Program-made: the position numbers and the translations under genes
Shown here: positions 18,472 to 27,377 of the stretch, piece after piece
How positions within the stretch are numbered: position 1 is the first letter of the stretch
Layout of the letters: each line of letters opens with the position of its first letter
DNA from: Vibrio tubiashii
Lineage (GTDB): Bacteria > Pseudomonadota > Gammaproteobacteria > Enterobacterales > Vibrionaceae
DNA length: 64,000 bases
Direction: 5' to 3'
Assembly: GCA_000775715.1 (NCBI GenBank)
Contig: JRWQ01000010.1
Span: 1 to 64,000, forward strand
The notes under the pieces: model-generated
Databases searched by the model: none
Seen by the model: only the letters and a program-made list of their open reading frames with translations
Told to the model about the DNA's origin: nothing

Positions 18472-18500
18472 CAAAACAAAAAGGGAGCATAAGCTCCCTT
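18472..18500 (-). terminator. Terminator between dksA and gluQ
   Basis: AAGGGAGC, four-base loop, GCTCCCTT, followed on the minus strand by TTTGTTTTG. It lies between the dksA stop and the gluQ start, only 8 bases from the latter, so gluQ-pcnB-folK-panBC transcription would depend on read-through or on another start. Confidence 0.85.
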
Positions 18501-18523
18501 CAATCGTCAGTGCAATGGTTTCA

Positions 18524-18970
18524 TTAACCTTGCATTTGCTTCTCTTTGATTTCTGCAAGTGTCTTACAGTCAATACAAAGGTCTGCAGTTGGTCGAGCTT
18601 CAAGGCGACGAATGCCAATCTCGACGCCACAAGATTCACAGAAACCAAAATCGTCTTCTTCAATCTTGTTTAGTGTTTTTTCGATCTTCTTAATCAGTCG
18701 ACGTTCACGGTCGCGGTTGCGAAGTTCTAAGCTGAACTCTTCCTCTTGAGATGCACGGTCAACGGGATCTGGGAAATTGGCTGCTTCGTCCTGCATATGG
18801 TGTACAGTGCGATCAACTTCTTCCCTGAGCTGGTTGCGCCACGCTGATAGAATTTTTGTAAAATGAGCCATTTGCTCAGGTGACATGTACTCTTCACCTG
18901 CTTTCTCTTGGTATGGCTCAACCCCTGCAATGGCTAGGATGCCTAGCGCTTTTTTCTTTGAGTCTGGCAT
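18524..18970 (-). CDS. dksA: RNA polymerase-binding transcription factor DksA
   Basis: Binds the secondary channel of RNA polymerase and works with ppGpp in the stringent response. 148 residues. Coiled-coil of about residues 35-108 with the tip acidic [11 protein letters not shown] (Asp68, Asp71), then a four-Cys zinc finger (Cys111, Cys114, Cys132, Cys135). All key residues are present. The 153-bp gap before the divergent end of sfsA should carry its promoter. Confidence 0.97.
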   Translation of the reverse strand: MPDSKKKALGILAIAGVEPYQEKAGEEYMSPEQMAHFTKILSAWRNQLREEVDRTVHHMQDEAANFPDPVDRASQEEEFSLELRNRDRERRLIKKIEKTLNKIEEDDFGFCESCGVEIGIRRLEARPTADLCIDCKTLAEIKEKQMQG

Positions 18971-19106
18971 GCAGCATCTCCTACTAACACCTAGTCAACT
19001 GCGCTCGCAGTTTTTTATAAGGCGGGTATCTATAGCAAAAAGAATCTATGGAGGCAAATACTTGAGACTAAACTTAACGTCATTGTGAAGGTTCCGTCAC
19101 TTTTGA

Positions 19107-19823
19107 CTATTTATGGCTAAAATCTAGCGACTTAACCAGCTTAATCTCGCGGCTTGAAAGCTCCGCTTTGTAGCACAGCACTTCCACTCCCTGTTCTTGA
19201 GCAATTTTCAGTAATTGTGAATATTTGGCGTCTATATGGAGTGCTGGAGCGACTTTTTCAATCCCTGAGTGTAAAACAGTGAATAAAAGTACTGCTCTGC
19301 TTCCAGTTTGCGCCATTTCTGTGAGTTCTCTCAGATGCTTTTGACCTCTCGTGGTCACGGCATCAGGGAAATACCCTTGGCCTTGCAATTCCTCATCTAA
19401 TAAGGTGACGCTTTTTACCTCTATATAGCATTTTGGTTTATTTTCTGAATTGAGCAAGATATCAATTCGGCTATTTTCATTACCATATTTTACTTCTGTT
19501 TGAAGTTGCTCGTATCCTTGCAGCTCTTCAATCACGCCAGCCTCAATCGCTTCGACCGTAAGTTGATTCGCTCGGGCAGTATTGACGCAGATGTGGTGAC
19601 CTTGACTTGTTTCTGCAAGCTCCCAACTGTTGGGGTACTTTCTTTTTGGGTTGTCAGAGGTTGAAAACCACACTCTGTTGCCCGGTGTCGCACAGCCTGT
19701 CATCGCTCCAGTGTTGGCGCAGTGAATGGTGCGCTCGCTGCCGTCGAGCAGAGTAATATCGGCGAGAAAGCGTTTATAGCGTTTGATCAGTTGGCCTGAT
19801 TCTAAAGCGGGTTCGAACTTCAT
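19107..19823 (-). CDS. sfsA: SfsA family protein (sugar fermentation stimulation)
   Basis: 238 residues, typical full length. The conserved blocks are visible: [21 protein letters not shown] near 19-39, [32 protein letters not shown] and RGQKHL. The D...E-V-K arrangement (IDILL...CYIEVKSV) resembles a restriction-endonuclease-like core, and the N-terminal part an OB-fold; the biochemical role is not settled in the literature I know. Divergent from hrpB with 55 bp between. Confidence 0.93.
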   Translation of the reverse strand: MKFEPALESGQLIKRYKRFLADITLLDGSERTIHCANTGAMTGCATPGNRVWFSTSDNPKRKYPNSWELAETSQGHHICVNTARANQLTVEAIEAGVIEELQGYEQLQTEVKYGNENSRIDILLNSENKPKCYIEVKSVTLLDEELQGQGYFPDAVTTRGQKHLRELTEMAQTGSRAVLLFTVLHSGIEKVAPALHIDAKYSQLLKIAQEQGVEVLCYKAELSSREIKLVKSLDFSHK

Positions 19824-19878
19824 TTAGCACTGTTTTTATGTACAATAGTTGCCACTATTACAGCACAAGGTTTACCCA

Positions 19879-22332
19879 TTGTCACAACTGCCTATTGAAG
19901 GCGTGATGCCAGAGCTTATTTCTGGTGTCCGCACTCGCTCTCAATTGATTCTTAAAGCCGCCCCCGGCGCGGGCAAGTCGACCTTTTTCCCACTGCAATT
20001 GATTAAGCAGCAAGTGGTTCAGGGGAAGATCATTATCCTTGAGCCAAGGCGACTCGCCGCACGTAACATTGCTCGTTATCTGGCTCAGCAGTTGGGAGAG
20101 AGCGTTGGTCAGCGCATCGGCTATCGAGTTCGTGGCGACAACAAAACCAGTCAACACACTCAACTAGAAGTGGTGACTGAAGGGGTTTTGACACGAATGA
20201 TTCAGAATGATCCTGAGCTTAACGGTATCGATCTGATCATCTTTGATGAGTTTCACGAGCGCAGCATTCACGCTGATACAGCTCTGGCGTTCTGCCTTGA
20301 GATCCAAGAAGCATTACGTGACGATCTTAAGCTGGTGGTTATGTCAGCAACATTAGATCAGCAAGCACTGTCTCGTTTGATGCCCGCAGCCGATTATGTT
20401 GAATCACAGGGCCGCAGTTACCCTGTTGAGCATCGCTATGTGCCTGCAAAACCTAATCAGCGCTTGGAAGATCAAATGGCTAAGCAGATTAGCATTTTGA
20501 TGGAAACGGAGTCGGGTTCGTTATTAGCATTTCTTCCCGGTGTAGCGGCGATTAAGCGCGTTGAAGAGCGCTTGCAGAACCTTGCTAGTGATATTCAAAT
20601 TTGTCCCCTTTATGGTCAGTTGGATTTCTCCCAACAGCAAGCGGCGATACAGCCTGCTCAAGCTGGCCAGCGTAAAGTGGTGTTAGCGACCAATATTGCT
20701 GAAACCTCTTTGACGATTGAAGGGATCCGCTTGGTGGTGGATTCTGGCTACGAGCGCGTTGCTAAGTTTGATTTAAAAAGTGGTGTCACTCGCTTAGAGC
20801 AGACTCGAATCGCCCAATCTTCGGCTGAGCAGAGAGCGGGGCGCGCTGGACGTATTGAGCCGGGAATTTGTGTTCGCCTGTATTCGGAAGGGCAATTGGG
20901 ACAGCAGCCATATGTGCCGGTACCTGAGATTCTTCACTCGGATCTGTCGAACCTAGTATTGGAGTTAACTCAGTGGGGCGCGAGCAGCCCGCAAGATCTA
21001 ACTTGGCTTGATGTTCCGCCAACGAGCGCTATTCAACAAGCGAAAGGGCTGCTGTGTCAGTTAGGCTTGTTAGACCACAAGGGACAGTTAACGGAAGCTG
21101 GTCAGTTAGCCTCACAGTTAGGTTTAGAGCCAAGATCATGTGCGATGTTGGCCAAAGCACAACATTCACTAGAGACTGCGGCAGTAATCATCGCTTTGCT
21201 TGAAGAACCAGAACGAAACACGCTTGATTTTATGCATAGTGTCCATCGGCTCAAGCTAGGTAAACACAGTAAACAGAAACTGGTGGTTGAGAGAGCCAAA
21301 GCTATCGCGAGAAGAGCGAAAATTGATTTCTCTTTAGCCAAGGTTGATGAGTCGCAAGTTGCCCCGCTGATAGCGATGGCTTTTCCCGAGCGTATTGCTC
21401 AAGCTCGGACAAATCAGCTCGGTCGTTTTTTGCTTGCCAATGGGCATGGCGTCATGGTGCAAGACAGTGAAAAACTTGCCGCCAGTGAATACCTAGTGGT
21501 GATTGATCTTATGCGCAGCCACTCTGAGTCATCCAACGTTTTTTCTGCGCTAGAGTTAGATATCCATGAGTTGCAACAACAGTCACCTGAGCTGTTTATC
21601 GAGCAAGAGACTGTGGACTGGGATGAGCAAAAAGGGCGCCTTATAGCTGAACGTCAGAGTAGAATTGGCCGTTTAGTTATCGAGAGAAAAGCGTTACCGG
21701 AACCGCCGCGCGAAAAAATGACTCAAGCTTTACTTAGTTTCGTTCAACGTAAAGGACTTTCAGTATTAAACTGGACTCCGCAAGCCGTTGAACTTCTAGA
21801 GCGAATGCGTTGTGGCCAAGATTGGTTGCCAGAACAACCATGGCCTGAGCTATCTGAAAGTGACTTATTGAGCAATCTTGCAGTTTGGCTTGAGCCCTAT
21901 TTAGTCGGTATAAACTCGGCCAAAGCGTTGATTAAAGTGGATGTAGAGGCGGCACTGTTGGCCTATTTAGGTTGGCCTCTCAATCAAGAGATCGACCAGT
22001 GGCTGCCGATTCATTATCAAGTTCCAACCGGGAGCCGAAAGAAAATTCGATATCAACAGGGGCAAGAGCCTGTGTTGTCTGTGCGAATGCAAGAAGTGTT
22101 TGGTGAGCAAGTGTCACCAGAAATAGCGTTAGGTAGAAAGCGTTTAGTGATGGAGTTACTCTCTCCGGCGCAAAGGCCACTTCAAGTGACGAGAGATCTC
22201 GCCAGTTTTTGGACGGGCGCTTACAAAGACGTTCAAAAAGAGATGAAAGGTCGATACCCAAAACACGTATGGCCAGATGACCCTGCTACTCATGTAGCGA
22301 CAACAAAAACTAAGCGACAACTTAACTCATGA
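19879..22332 (+). CDS. hrpB: ATP-dependent RNA helicase HrpB
   Basis: DEAH-box helicase of the HrpA/HrpB group, role in RNA handling not fully known. 817 residues from the TTG at 19879 (SQLPIEGVMPEL), preceded by AAGG with 8-base spacing and matching the family N-terminus; a TTG at 19849 would add ten residues. Walker A GAGKST (30-35), DEFH box, MSATL motif III, and motif VI QRAGRAGR in the second RecA domain; helicase-associated and HrpB C-terminal domains follow. The stop overlaps the mrcB ATG by four bases. Confidence 0.94.
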   Translation: MSQLPIEGVMPELISGVRTRSQLILKAAPGAGKSTFFPLQLIKQQVVQGKIIILEPRRLAARNIARYLAQQLGESVGQRIGYRVRGDNKTSQHTQLEVVTEGVLTRMIQNDPELNGIDLIIFDEFHERSIHADTALAFCLEIQEALRDDLKLVVMSATLDQQALSRLMPAADYVESQGRSYPVEHRYVPAKPNQRLEDQMAKQISILMETESGSLLAFLPGVAAIKRVEERLQNLASDIQICPLYGQLDFSQQQAAIQPAQAGQRKVVLATNIAETSLTIEGIRLVVDSGYERVAKFDLKSGVTRLEQTRIAQSSAEQRAGRAGRIEPGICVRLYSEGQLGQQPYVPVPEILHSDLSNLVLELTQWGASSPQDLTWLDVPPTSAIQQAKGLLCQLGLLDHKGQLTEAGQLASQLGLEPRSCAMLAKAQHSLETAAVIIALLEEPERNTLDFMHSVHRLKLGKHSKQKLVVERAKAIARRAKIDFSLAKVDESQVAPLIAMAFPERIAQARTNQLGRFLLANGHGVMVQDSEKLAASEYLVVIDLMRSHSESSNVFSALELDIHELQQQSPELFIEQETVDWDEQKGRLIAERQSRIGRLVIERKALPEPPREKMTQALLSFVQRKGLSVLNWTPQAVELLERMRCGQDWLPEQPWPELSESDLLSNLAVWLEPYLVGINSAKALIKVDVEAALLAYLGWPLNQEIDQWLPIHYQVPTGSRKKIRYQQGQEPVLSVRMQEVFGEQVSPEIALGRKRLVMELLSPAQRPLQVTRDLASFWTGAYKDVQKEMKGRYPKHVWPDDPATHVATTKTKRQLNS

Positions 22333-24692
22333 CCAAGAGAAAGACTTCAACCACTGCTAAAAGTACGCCGAAAAAGCCAGCGCGTAAACGTAGCAATAAA
22401 TCCCCCCAGCGCGGAGCTAAGAAAAAGCCGCAGCGGTCATGGCTAACAGCGATTTGGAGCTTGAGTTGGAAGCTTGGCCTTGCAGGCTTGGCTGTGTTAT
22501 TGGTGGTGGGAATTTACCTCGATACATTGGTTAAACAGCGCTTTGAGGGCCAACTGTTTGACTTACCAACGGTTGTTTATGCTCGTATTCTAAACTTAGC
22601 ACCTGGTGATTCCATCACGATTCAAGAGGTGCGCAATGAGCTAGATGTGCTGAATTACCGTAAGGTACGCCAGCCACGCTATCCCGGCGAGTACTCTTCT
22701 TCATCAACAAAAATTGAGCTGATTCGTCGTCCGTTTGAATTTAGTGATGGCCCAGAGCCGGATCGCCATGTAATGCTCTATTTTTCGTCAGGCAGTCTAG
22801 ACCGCATCCAGTCTTTGGAGCGAAATGGCGATCTTGGTTATTTGCGAGTTGAGCCAAAAATGCTGGGCATGCTGGAAAAGAATCAAGATGAGCAACGACT
22901 TTTCGTTAAGCGTGAGCAGTTCCCAGAAGTGATGGTCGATGCCTTGCTGGTGACTGAAGACCGTAATTTTTATCAGCATGATGGCGTTTCTCCGTTCGCA
23001 ATTGTTCGTGCTTTGGTGGCAAACGTCAAAGCGGGTCGAACAGTACAAGGAGGGAGCACCCTGACTCAGCAGTTAGCGAAAAACATCTTTTTATCCAGTG
23101 ACCGAACCTTGTGGCGCAAGATCCGCGAAGCTTATATCGCGTTAATTTTAGATCACCGTTACAGCAAAGATCGTATTCTAGAGGCCTACCTTAATGAGGT
23201 TTACCTAGGACAGAGTCGTGGCCAGGCGATCCACGGGTTTGGCTTAGCCGCGAGGCTCTATTTTGGTCAGCCAATCCAAGAGCTGCGAATTGATCAACTT
23301 GCTCTGTTAGTCGGCATGGTAAAAGGGCCTTCTTATTACAACCCGGTGCGTTACCCTGAGCGAGCAAAACAGCGCCGTGATTTAGTGCTGCGTTTGATGA
23401 TGCAGCACGATATTTTGACGGCCCGTGAATATGACATGGCAGCGAGCCGACCATTAGATATTCAAGATAACCCTCAGATTGCGAGCCGTCAGCCTGCCTA
23501 CTTCCAGCAGTTAAAAATCGAACTTAAGGATAAAGTCGGTGAAGCATTCCAATCTGATGTGGGGTTGAAAGTCTTTACCTCTTTAGACCCCGTATCTCAG
23601 CATGAGCTTGAAAAAGCGATTGCAAAGAAGATCCCACAGCTTGCCTCAGTGGCAGGGAAGTCGTTAGAAGGTGCGGCGGTCGCGGTCGATCGCCATAGTG
23701 GTGAAATTCGCGCCATGGTCGGGGGTAAACGAACGGGGTATGACGGTTTTAACCGAGCACTTAATGCGAGCCGTCAGATTGGTTCTTTGGCAAAGCCTGC
23801 GGTCTATCTTACTGCTTTGGAACAGCCAGATAAATATAACCTTGCTACTACCTTGCATGATAAACCGATAAGTCTAAAGGGCAGTAAAGGTAATGTTTGG
23901 TCGCCGCGCAACTACGATCGTCAGTTTCGCGGAGATGTCCCGCTTTACACTGCTCTGGCGAAATCTCTCAATGTGCCAACAGTGGAGCTCGGTATGCAGG
24001 TTGGGATCCCGAATGTGGTTAAAACACTAGAGAAGCTTGGGGTCGATAAGAGTGAAATCCGTCCCGTACCTTCTATGTTTTTAGGTTCATTTACGTTAAC
24101 ACCATTTCAGGTCGCTCAGATGTACCAAACCTTGACCAATTCGGGCAAGCAAGCGAGGTTGTCGGCTCTGCGCTCAGTCATTGATTTAGATGGTAATGTT
24201 TTGTATCAGTCATTGCCTAGAGTCGCTCAGACTGTCGACCAGCAAGCGGCTTGGCTCACAACCTATGCAATGAAACGTGGAGTATTGGAAGGGACAGGTC
24301 GTTACCTTAATAACCAGTTCGCTTGGGCCGCATTGGCGGGTAAAACTGGAACCAGTAATGATACTCGCGACAGTTGGTTTGTTGGTGTTGATGGTCGAGA
24401 AGTTACGACCATTTGGCTTGGTCGGGATGATAATAAGCCGACCAAACTGACGGGCTCAAGTGGTGCGTTACGTGTTTATGCTGAATACCTTCAGCATCGC
24501 ATTCCTGAAAAACTGACTCTTCCTTGGCCAAAAGGGATTACTACTTTAGGCTTTGCTCAAACCGCTCAGGGCACGTTGGATATAGACTGCTCGAATGATT
24601 TTAAACTGCCAGTGTGGGACTCAAGCGGAGAGTTGCGAAAGCGGTGTGAGAATCAGCCCAAGCAATGGATAAAAAATCTATTTAGTTGGTAG
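22329..24692 (+). CDS. mrcB: Penicillin-binding protein 1B
   Basis: Bifunctional peptidoglycan synthase of the inner membrane. 787 residues: a Lys/Arg-rich cytoplasmic tail (1-37), one membrane segment (about 40-62), a UB2H-type domain, glycosyltransferase 51 domain with catalytic Glu210 in TEDRNFYQHDG and GGSTLTQQLAKN, and the transpeptidase domain with Ser486 in SLAKP, SLNVP and KTGTSND. In E. coli the UB2H domain meets lipoprotein LpoB; vibrios use other activators. Start overlaps hrpB in ATGA. Confidence 0.96.
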   Translation: MTKRKTSTTAKSTPKKPARKRSNKSPQRGAKKKPQRSWLTAIWSLSWKLGLAGLAVLLVVGIYLDTLVKQRFEGQLFDLPTVVYARILNLAPGDSITIQEVRNELDVLNYRKVRQPRYPGEYSSSSTKIELIRRPFEFSDGPEPDRHVMLYFSSGSLDRIQSLERNGDLGYLRVEPKMLGMLEKNQDEQRLFVKREQFPEVMVDALLVTEDRNFYQHDGVSPFAIVRALVANVKAGRTVQGGSTLTQQLAKNIFLSSDRTLWRKIREAYIALILDHRYSKDRILEAYLNEVYLGQSRGQAIHGFGLAARLYFGQPIQELRIDQLALLVGMVKGPSYYNPVRYPERAKQRRDLVLRLMMQHDILTAREYDMAASRPLDIQDNPQIASRQPAYFQQLKIELKDKVGEAFQSDVGLKVFTSLDPVSQHELEKAIAKKIPQLASVAGKSLEGAAVAVDRHSGEIRAMVGGKRTGYDGFNRALNASRQIGSLAKPAVYLTALEQPDKYNLATTLHDKPISLKGSKGNVWSPRNYDRQFRGDVPLYTALAKSLNVPTVELGMQVGIPNVVKTLEKLGVDKSEIRPVPSMFLGSFTLTPFQVAQMYQTLTNSGKQARLSALRSVIDLDGNVLYQSLPRVAQTVDQQAAWLTTYAMKRGVLEGTGRYLNNQFAWAALAGKTGTSNDTRDSWFVGVDGREVTTIWLGRDDNKPTKLTGSSGALRVYAEYLQHRIPEKLTLPWPKGITTLGFAQTAQGTLDIDCSNDFKLPVWDSSGELRKRCENQPKQWIKNLFSW

Positions 24693-24778
24693 TAGTCATT
24701 GTGTTGAATATTAAAGCTTTACGATATCTGGGACAGCCAGTATAAACATGGCATAAGTGTTAAAAAGGAATGCACATT

Positions 24779-27079
24779 GTGAGGAAATTCATTAGCTTCC
24801 TAATTTGTCTTGTTGGAAGTGTTTCATTTGGTGCTGCTGCTCAGTCAGAGACTGTGCACGGTGAGCGGCCTAAGGTTGCGCTAGTACTTGCCGGCGGTGG
24901 TGCGAAAGGCGCCGCTCATGTCGGTGTCTTAAAAGCGCTTGAAGAGATGAAAGTGCCGGTTGATATTATTACTGGCACCAGCATGGGCTCTTACTTTGGT
25001 GGTCTTTATGCGACAGGGATGAGCGCTGATGAAATCGAGTCTTTTATTAGCACTGTTGATTGGAACAGCGGGTATCGCGACCGAGTTAGTCGTAGCCAAC
25101 GCAAAGTACAAGATAAAGAGTACGAAGACAGATATCAATTGACTACAGATCTCGGCCTGAAATGGGGTGAAATACACGCAGCCAGAGGTGTGGTGCAAGG
25201 GCAGGGGATGCTAAAGATCCTGCGTGAAACTACGGGCAACTTGCCTCCATTTGACTCTTTTGATGATCTGGCCATTTCTTATCGTTCAGTAGCGACCGAT
25301 ATCATCGAATTAGAACCCGTGGTGATTGGCCAGGGCTATTTGGTCGATGCCATGATGGCGAGTATGTCGGTTCCTGGCGCATTACCGCCCTATAAGCTTG
25401 ATGGAAGACTACTGGTCGATGGTGGTGTGACCAACAATATGCCCGTTGATGTCGCAAGAGAACTAGGGGCAGACATCGTGATTGCGGTCGATATTAGTAC
25501 TGATTACAAAGACAAAGAAGACTTCACCTCTCTATTTACCGTCGCAGATCAAATCTCGAACTACTTAGTGAGGAACACCACTAATCAGCAAGCTAAACTG
25601 CTGACAGAGAATGACCTCTACCTTCATCCTGAAGTTGGAGGGATGGAAACAACTGATTTCGATAAGATGCCAGAGGCCTATGACAAGGGCTATCAGGCGG
25701 CGATGGAAAACAAAGACCAGCTAAGCAAAATTAGCCTTAGTTCAGCCGATTACCAAACTTACATTGACAACAAACAAGAGGCACGTCGCCGCTTGCGCTA
25801 TGGCGATGAAGTCACGGTTCACAATCTACAGATTAACAATAATGCGCACTACGACGATGAGTTATTGATAAAACGATTAAATTTGGAGGTGGGTAACCAG
25901 TATAGCTTGGCGCAAGTGGAGAGCAGTGTTCAAGAACTGTATGCACTAGATCGCTTTGAATTGGTGACTTACCGTTACGATGTGGTGGATGGACAAGATA
26001 CTCTTGTCGTTGATGTCAATGAGAAGTCTTGGGGGCCTAACTATGTTAACTTCCGCTTCTTTATCGAAGATGATTTTAGTTCCGATAGTCAGTACTCGAT
26101 TGGCGTGTCGGCTAATTTCACTGGTCTAAGTGACTATGGCGCTGAGTTAAGAACCAACTTTGAAATCGGCACGGATAAGTTGTTTGAAGCTGAGCTTTAC
26201 TCGCCCTTTTTTTCCAGTCAAAAGACTTTTACTACCTTTGGCATTTCGTATAGCTATGAAAAACGCAATGCCCCTGTAACCGGGTTTGATGACACAACCT
26301 TGTCTGCAACTAAGAACTTCCTTCCAATCAATTTTGAAGAGGCCAAAGCAGAATGGGCGATCGGTTATCAGGATACGCTTTGGCGTCGTTTCAAAATAGG
26401 TGCACGTTATGTTGACGGGGAAGGCGAGTTTTCTACATTGCCATCCTATGGCGATGTGTCATTTACTCGTCTAGGTGTGTTTGCTAACTATCGTATTGAT
26501 ACTCTCGATAGCTACAGTTTGCCTCGTGAGGGTGTTTATCTTGATCTCGACTATTTGATTTCTCATGACGAAGGTGTGGGGGAGTCTAGCTTGGTTGACC
26601 TTAATTCTGATAATCAGGCAACAGAAGATACCGCCTATGAGCTTGGGGCTAAGTTAATCGCCGCACATTCATTTTCTCGCCATACTTTGGTCGCAAATGC
26701 CGACCTCGGATTTGTATACAATAAGAACTCTTCTGTGCCTATCGATCCAAAAGAGATTGGCGGCTTTTTAAATTTATCGGGTATTCCGCGAAACAGCTTG
26801 ATTGGACAAAACAAAGTACTTACCAGCTTAGTTTACCGTTATCGCTGGTTTGACAATGACTTCGGGTTGTTTACCTCGCCTTTTTACGTCGGGGCATCGC
26901 TTGAGTACGGCGGAGTTTGGTCAGATCCAGATCTAGATATCGATGAGGCTCCTCTATATACTGCAGGTTCGGTGTTCGCTGGGGTTGACTCACCTATTGG
27001 GCCTATAATGTTTGGCTATGGCCGTACCGAGCAGAACTTTGACTCGGTATATCTGATTATAGGCACTGCGTTTAAGTAA
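24779..27079 (+). CDS. Patatin-like phospholipase with POTRA and outer-membrane barrel (PlpD-type)
   Basis: 766 residues. The GTG at 24779 (MRKFISFLICLVG) is preferred: AAAAAGGA lies 9 bases before it, while the ATG at 24770 touches that ribosome site. Signal peptide of about 22 residues ending GAAAQ. Patatin domain at about 33-330: oxyanion loop GGGAKGAAHVG, nucleophile Ser68 in GTSMGS, Asp214 in DGGVTNN. A single POTRA-like domain follows at about 345-420, then a 16-stranded BamA/Omp85-type barrel to the terminal F-K. This is the architecture of type Vd autotransporters such as PlpD; like RssA/YchK-type proteins it may act on phospholipids. Whether the lipase is released cannot be told. Confidence 0.88.
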   Translation: MRKFISFLICLVGSVSFGAAAQSETVHGERPKVALVLAGGGAKGAAHVGVLKALEEMKVPVDIITGTSMGSYFGGLYATGMSADEIESFISTVDWNSGYRDRVSRSQRKVQDKEYEDRYQLTTDLGLKWGEIHAARGVVQGQGMLKILRETTGNLPPFDSFDDLAISYRSVATDIIELEPVVIGQGYLVDAMMASMSVPGALPPYKLDGRLLVDGGVTNNMPVDVARELGADIVIAVDISTDYKDKEDFTSLFTVADQISNYLVRNTTNQQAKLLTENDLYLHPEVGGMETTDFDKMPEAYDKGYQAAMENKDQLSKISLSSADYQTYIDNKQEARRRLRYGDEVTVHNLQINNNAHYDDELLIKRLNLEVGNQYSLAQVESSVQELYALDRFELVTYRYDVVDGQDTLVVDVNEKSWGPNYVNFRFFIEDDFSSDSQYSIGVSANFTGLSDYGAELRTNFEIGTDKLFEAELYSPFFSSQKTFTTFGISYSYEKRNAPVTGFDDTTLSATKNFLPINFEEAKAEWAIGYQDTLWRRFKIGARYVDGEGEFSTLPSYGDVSFTRLGVFANYRIDTLDSYSLPREGVYLDLDYLISHDEGVGESSLVDLNSDNQATEDTAYELGAKLIAAHSFSRHTLVANADLGFVYNKNSSVPIDPKEIGGFLNLSGIPRNSLIGQNKVLTSLVYRYRWFDNDFGLFTSPFYVGASLEYGGVWSDPDLDIDEAPLYTAGSVFAGVDSPIGPIMFGYGRTEQNFDSVYLIIGTAFK

Positions 27080-27377
27080 CATTTTCCGCCATGAACACCA
27101 CAATATCCCATTCGCACTGGGTGGGATACTGGCGAATTTAGTGTGAATAATCATAGAACTTTAGTCTTAAGTTGCTATGTTGGTCAAAATGATGAGATTT
27201 TAATTTAACGTTAAATTTGCTATTCTACTGCCCACAGTTTGGCCTCTCTGGCACTGTTTATCAGTCAGCATTGAATGAAAAATATGGCAAGGAGAGCCAA
27301 GTTTCCAAGGATGTTCACTCCCTTATTCTTTGAATAAATAGCATAAGAGGGAGGAACCGCAATGAGAGGAAAAAGTC
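27080..27377 (+). promoter_or_regulatory. acnB promoter and structured leader
   Basis: 298 bp. A weak hairpin (TATCCCA/TGGGATA, 27104-27128) follows the phospholipase gene. A perfect 16-bp palindrome (27202-27217) abuts an extended -10-like TGCTATTCT (27218-27226). If transcription starts near 27233 the leader is about 145 nt and contains two stem-loops: 27239-27249 with 27291-27300, and 27318-27326 with 27343-27353. A seven-codon frame at 27362-27385 overlaps the acnB start out of frame. Confidence 0.6.
27202..27217. promoter_or_regulatory. 16-bp perfect palindrome at the acnB promoter
   Basis: AATTTAACGTTAAATT, with no spacer, directly before a -10-like element, so it would overlap the -35 region. 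The halves (GTTAAATT) recall ArcA-type GTTAAT boxes in inverted order, but the match is partial. Binding protein unknown. Confidence 0.6.
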
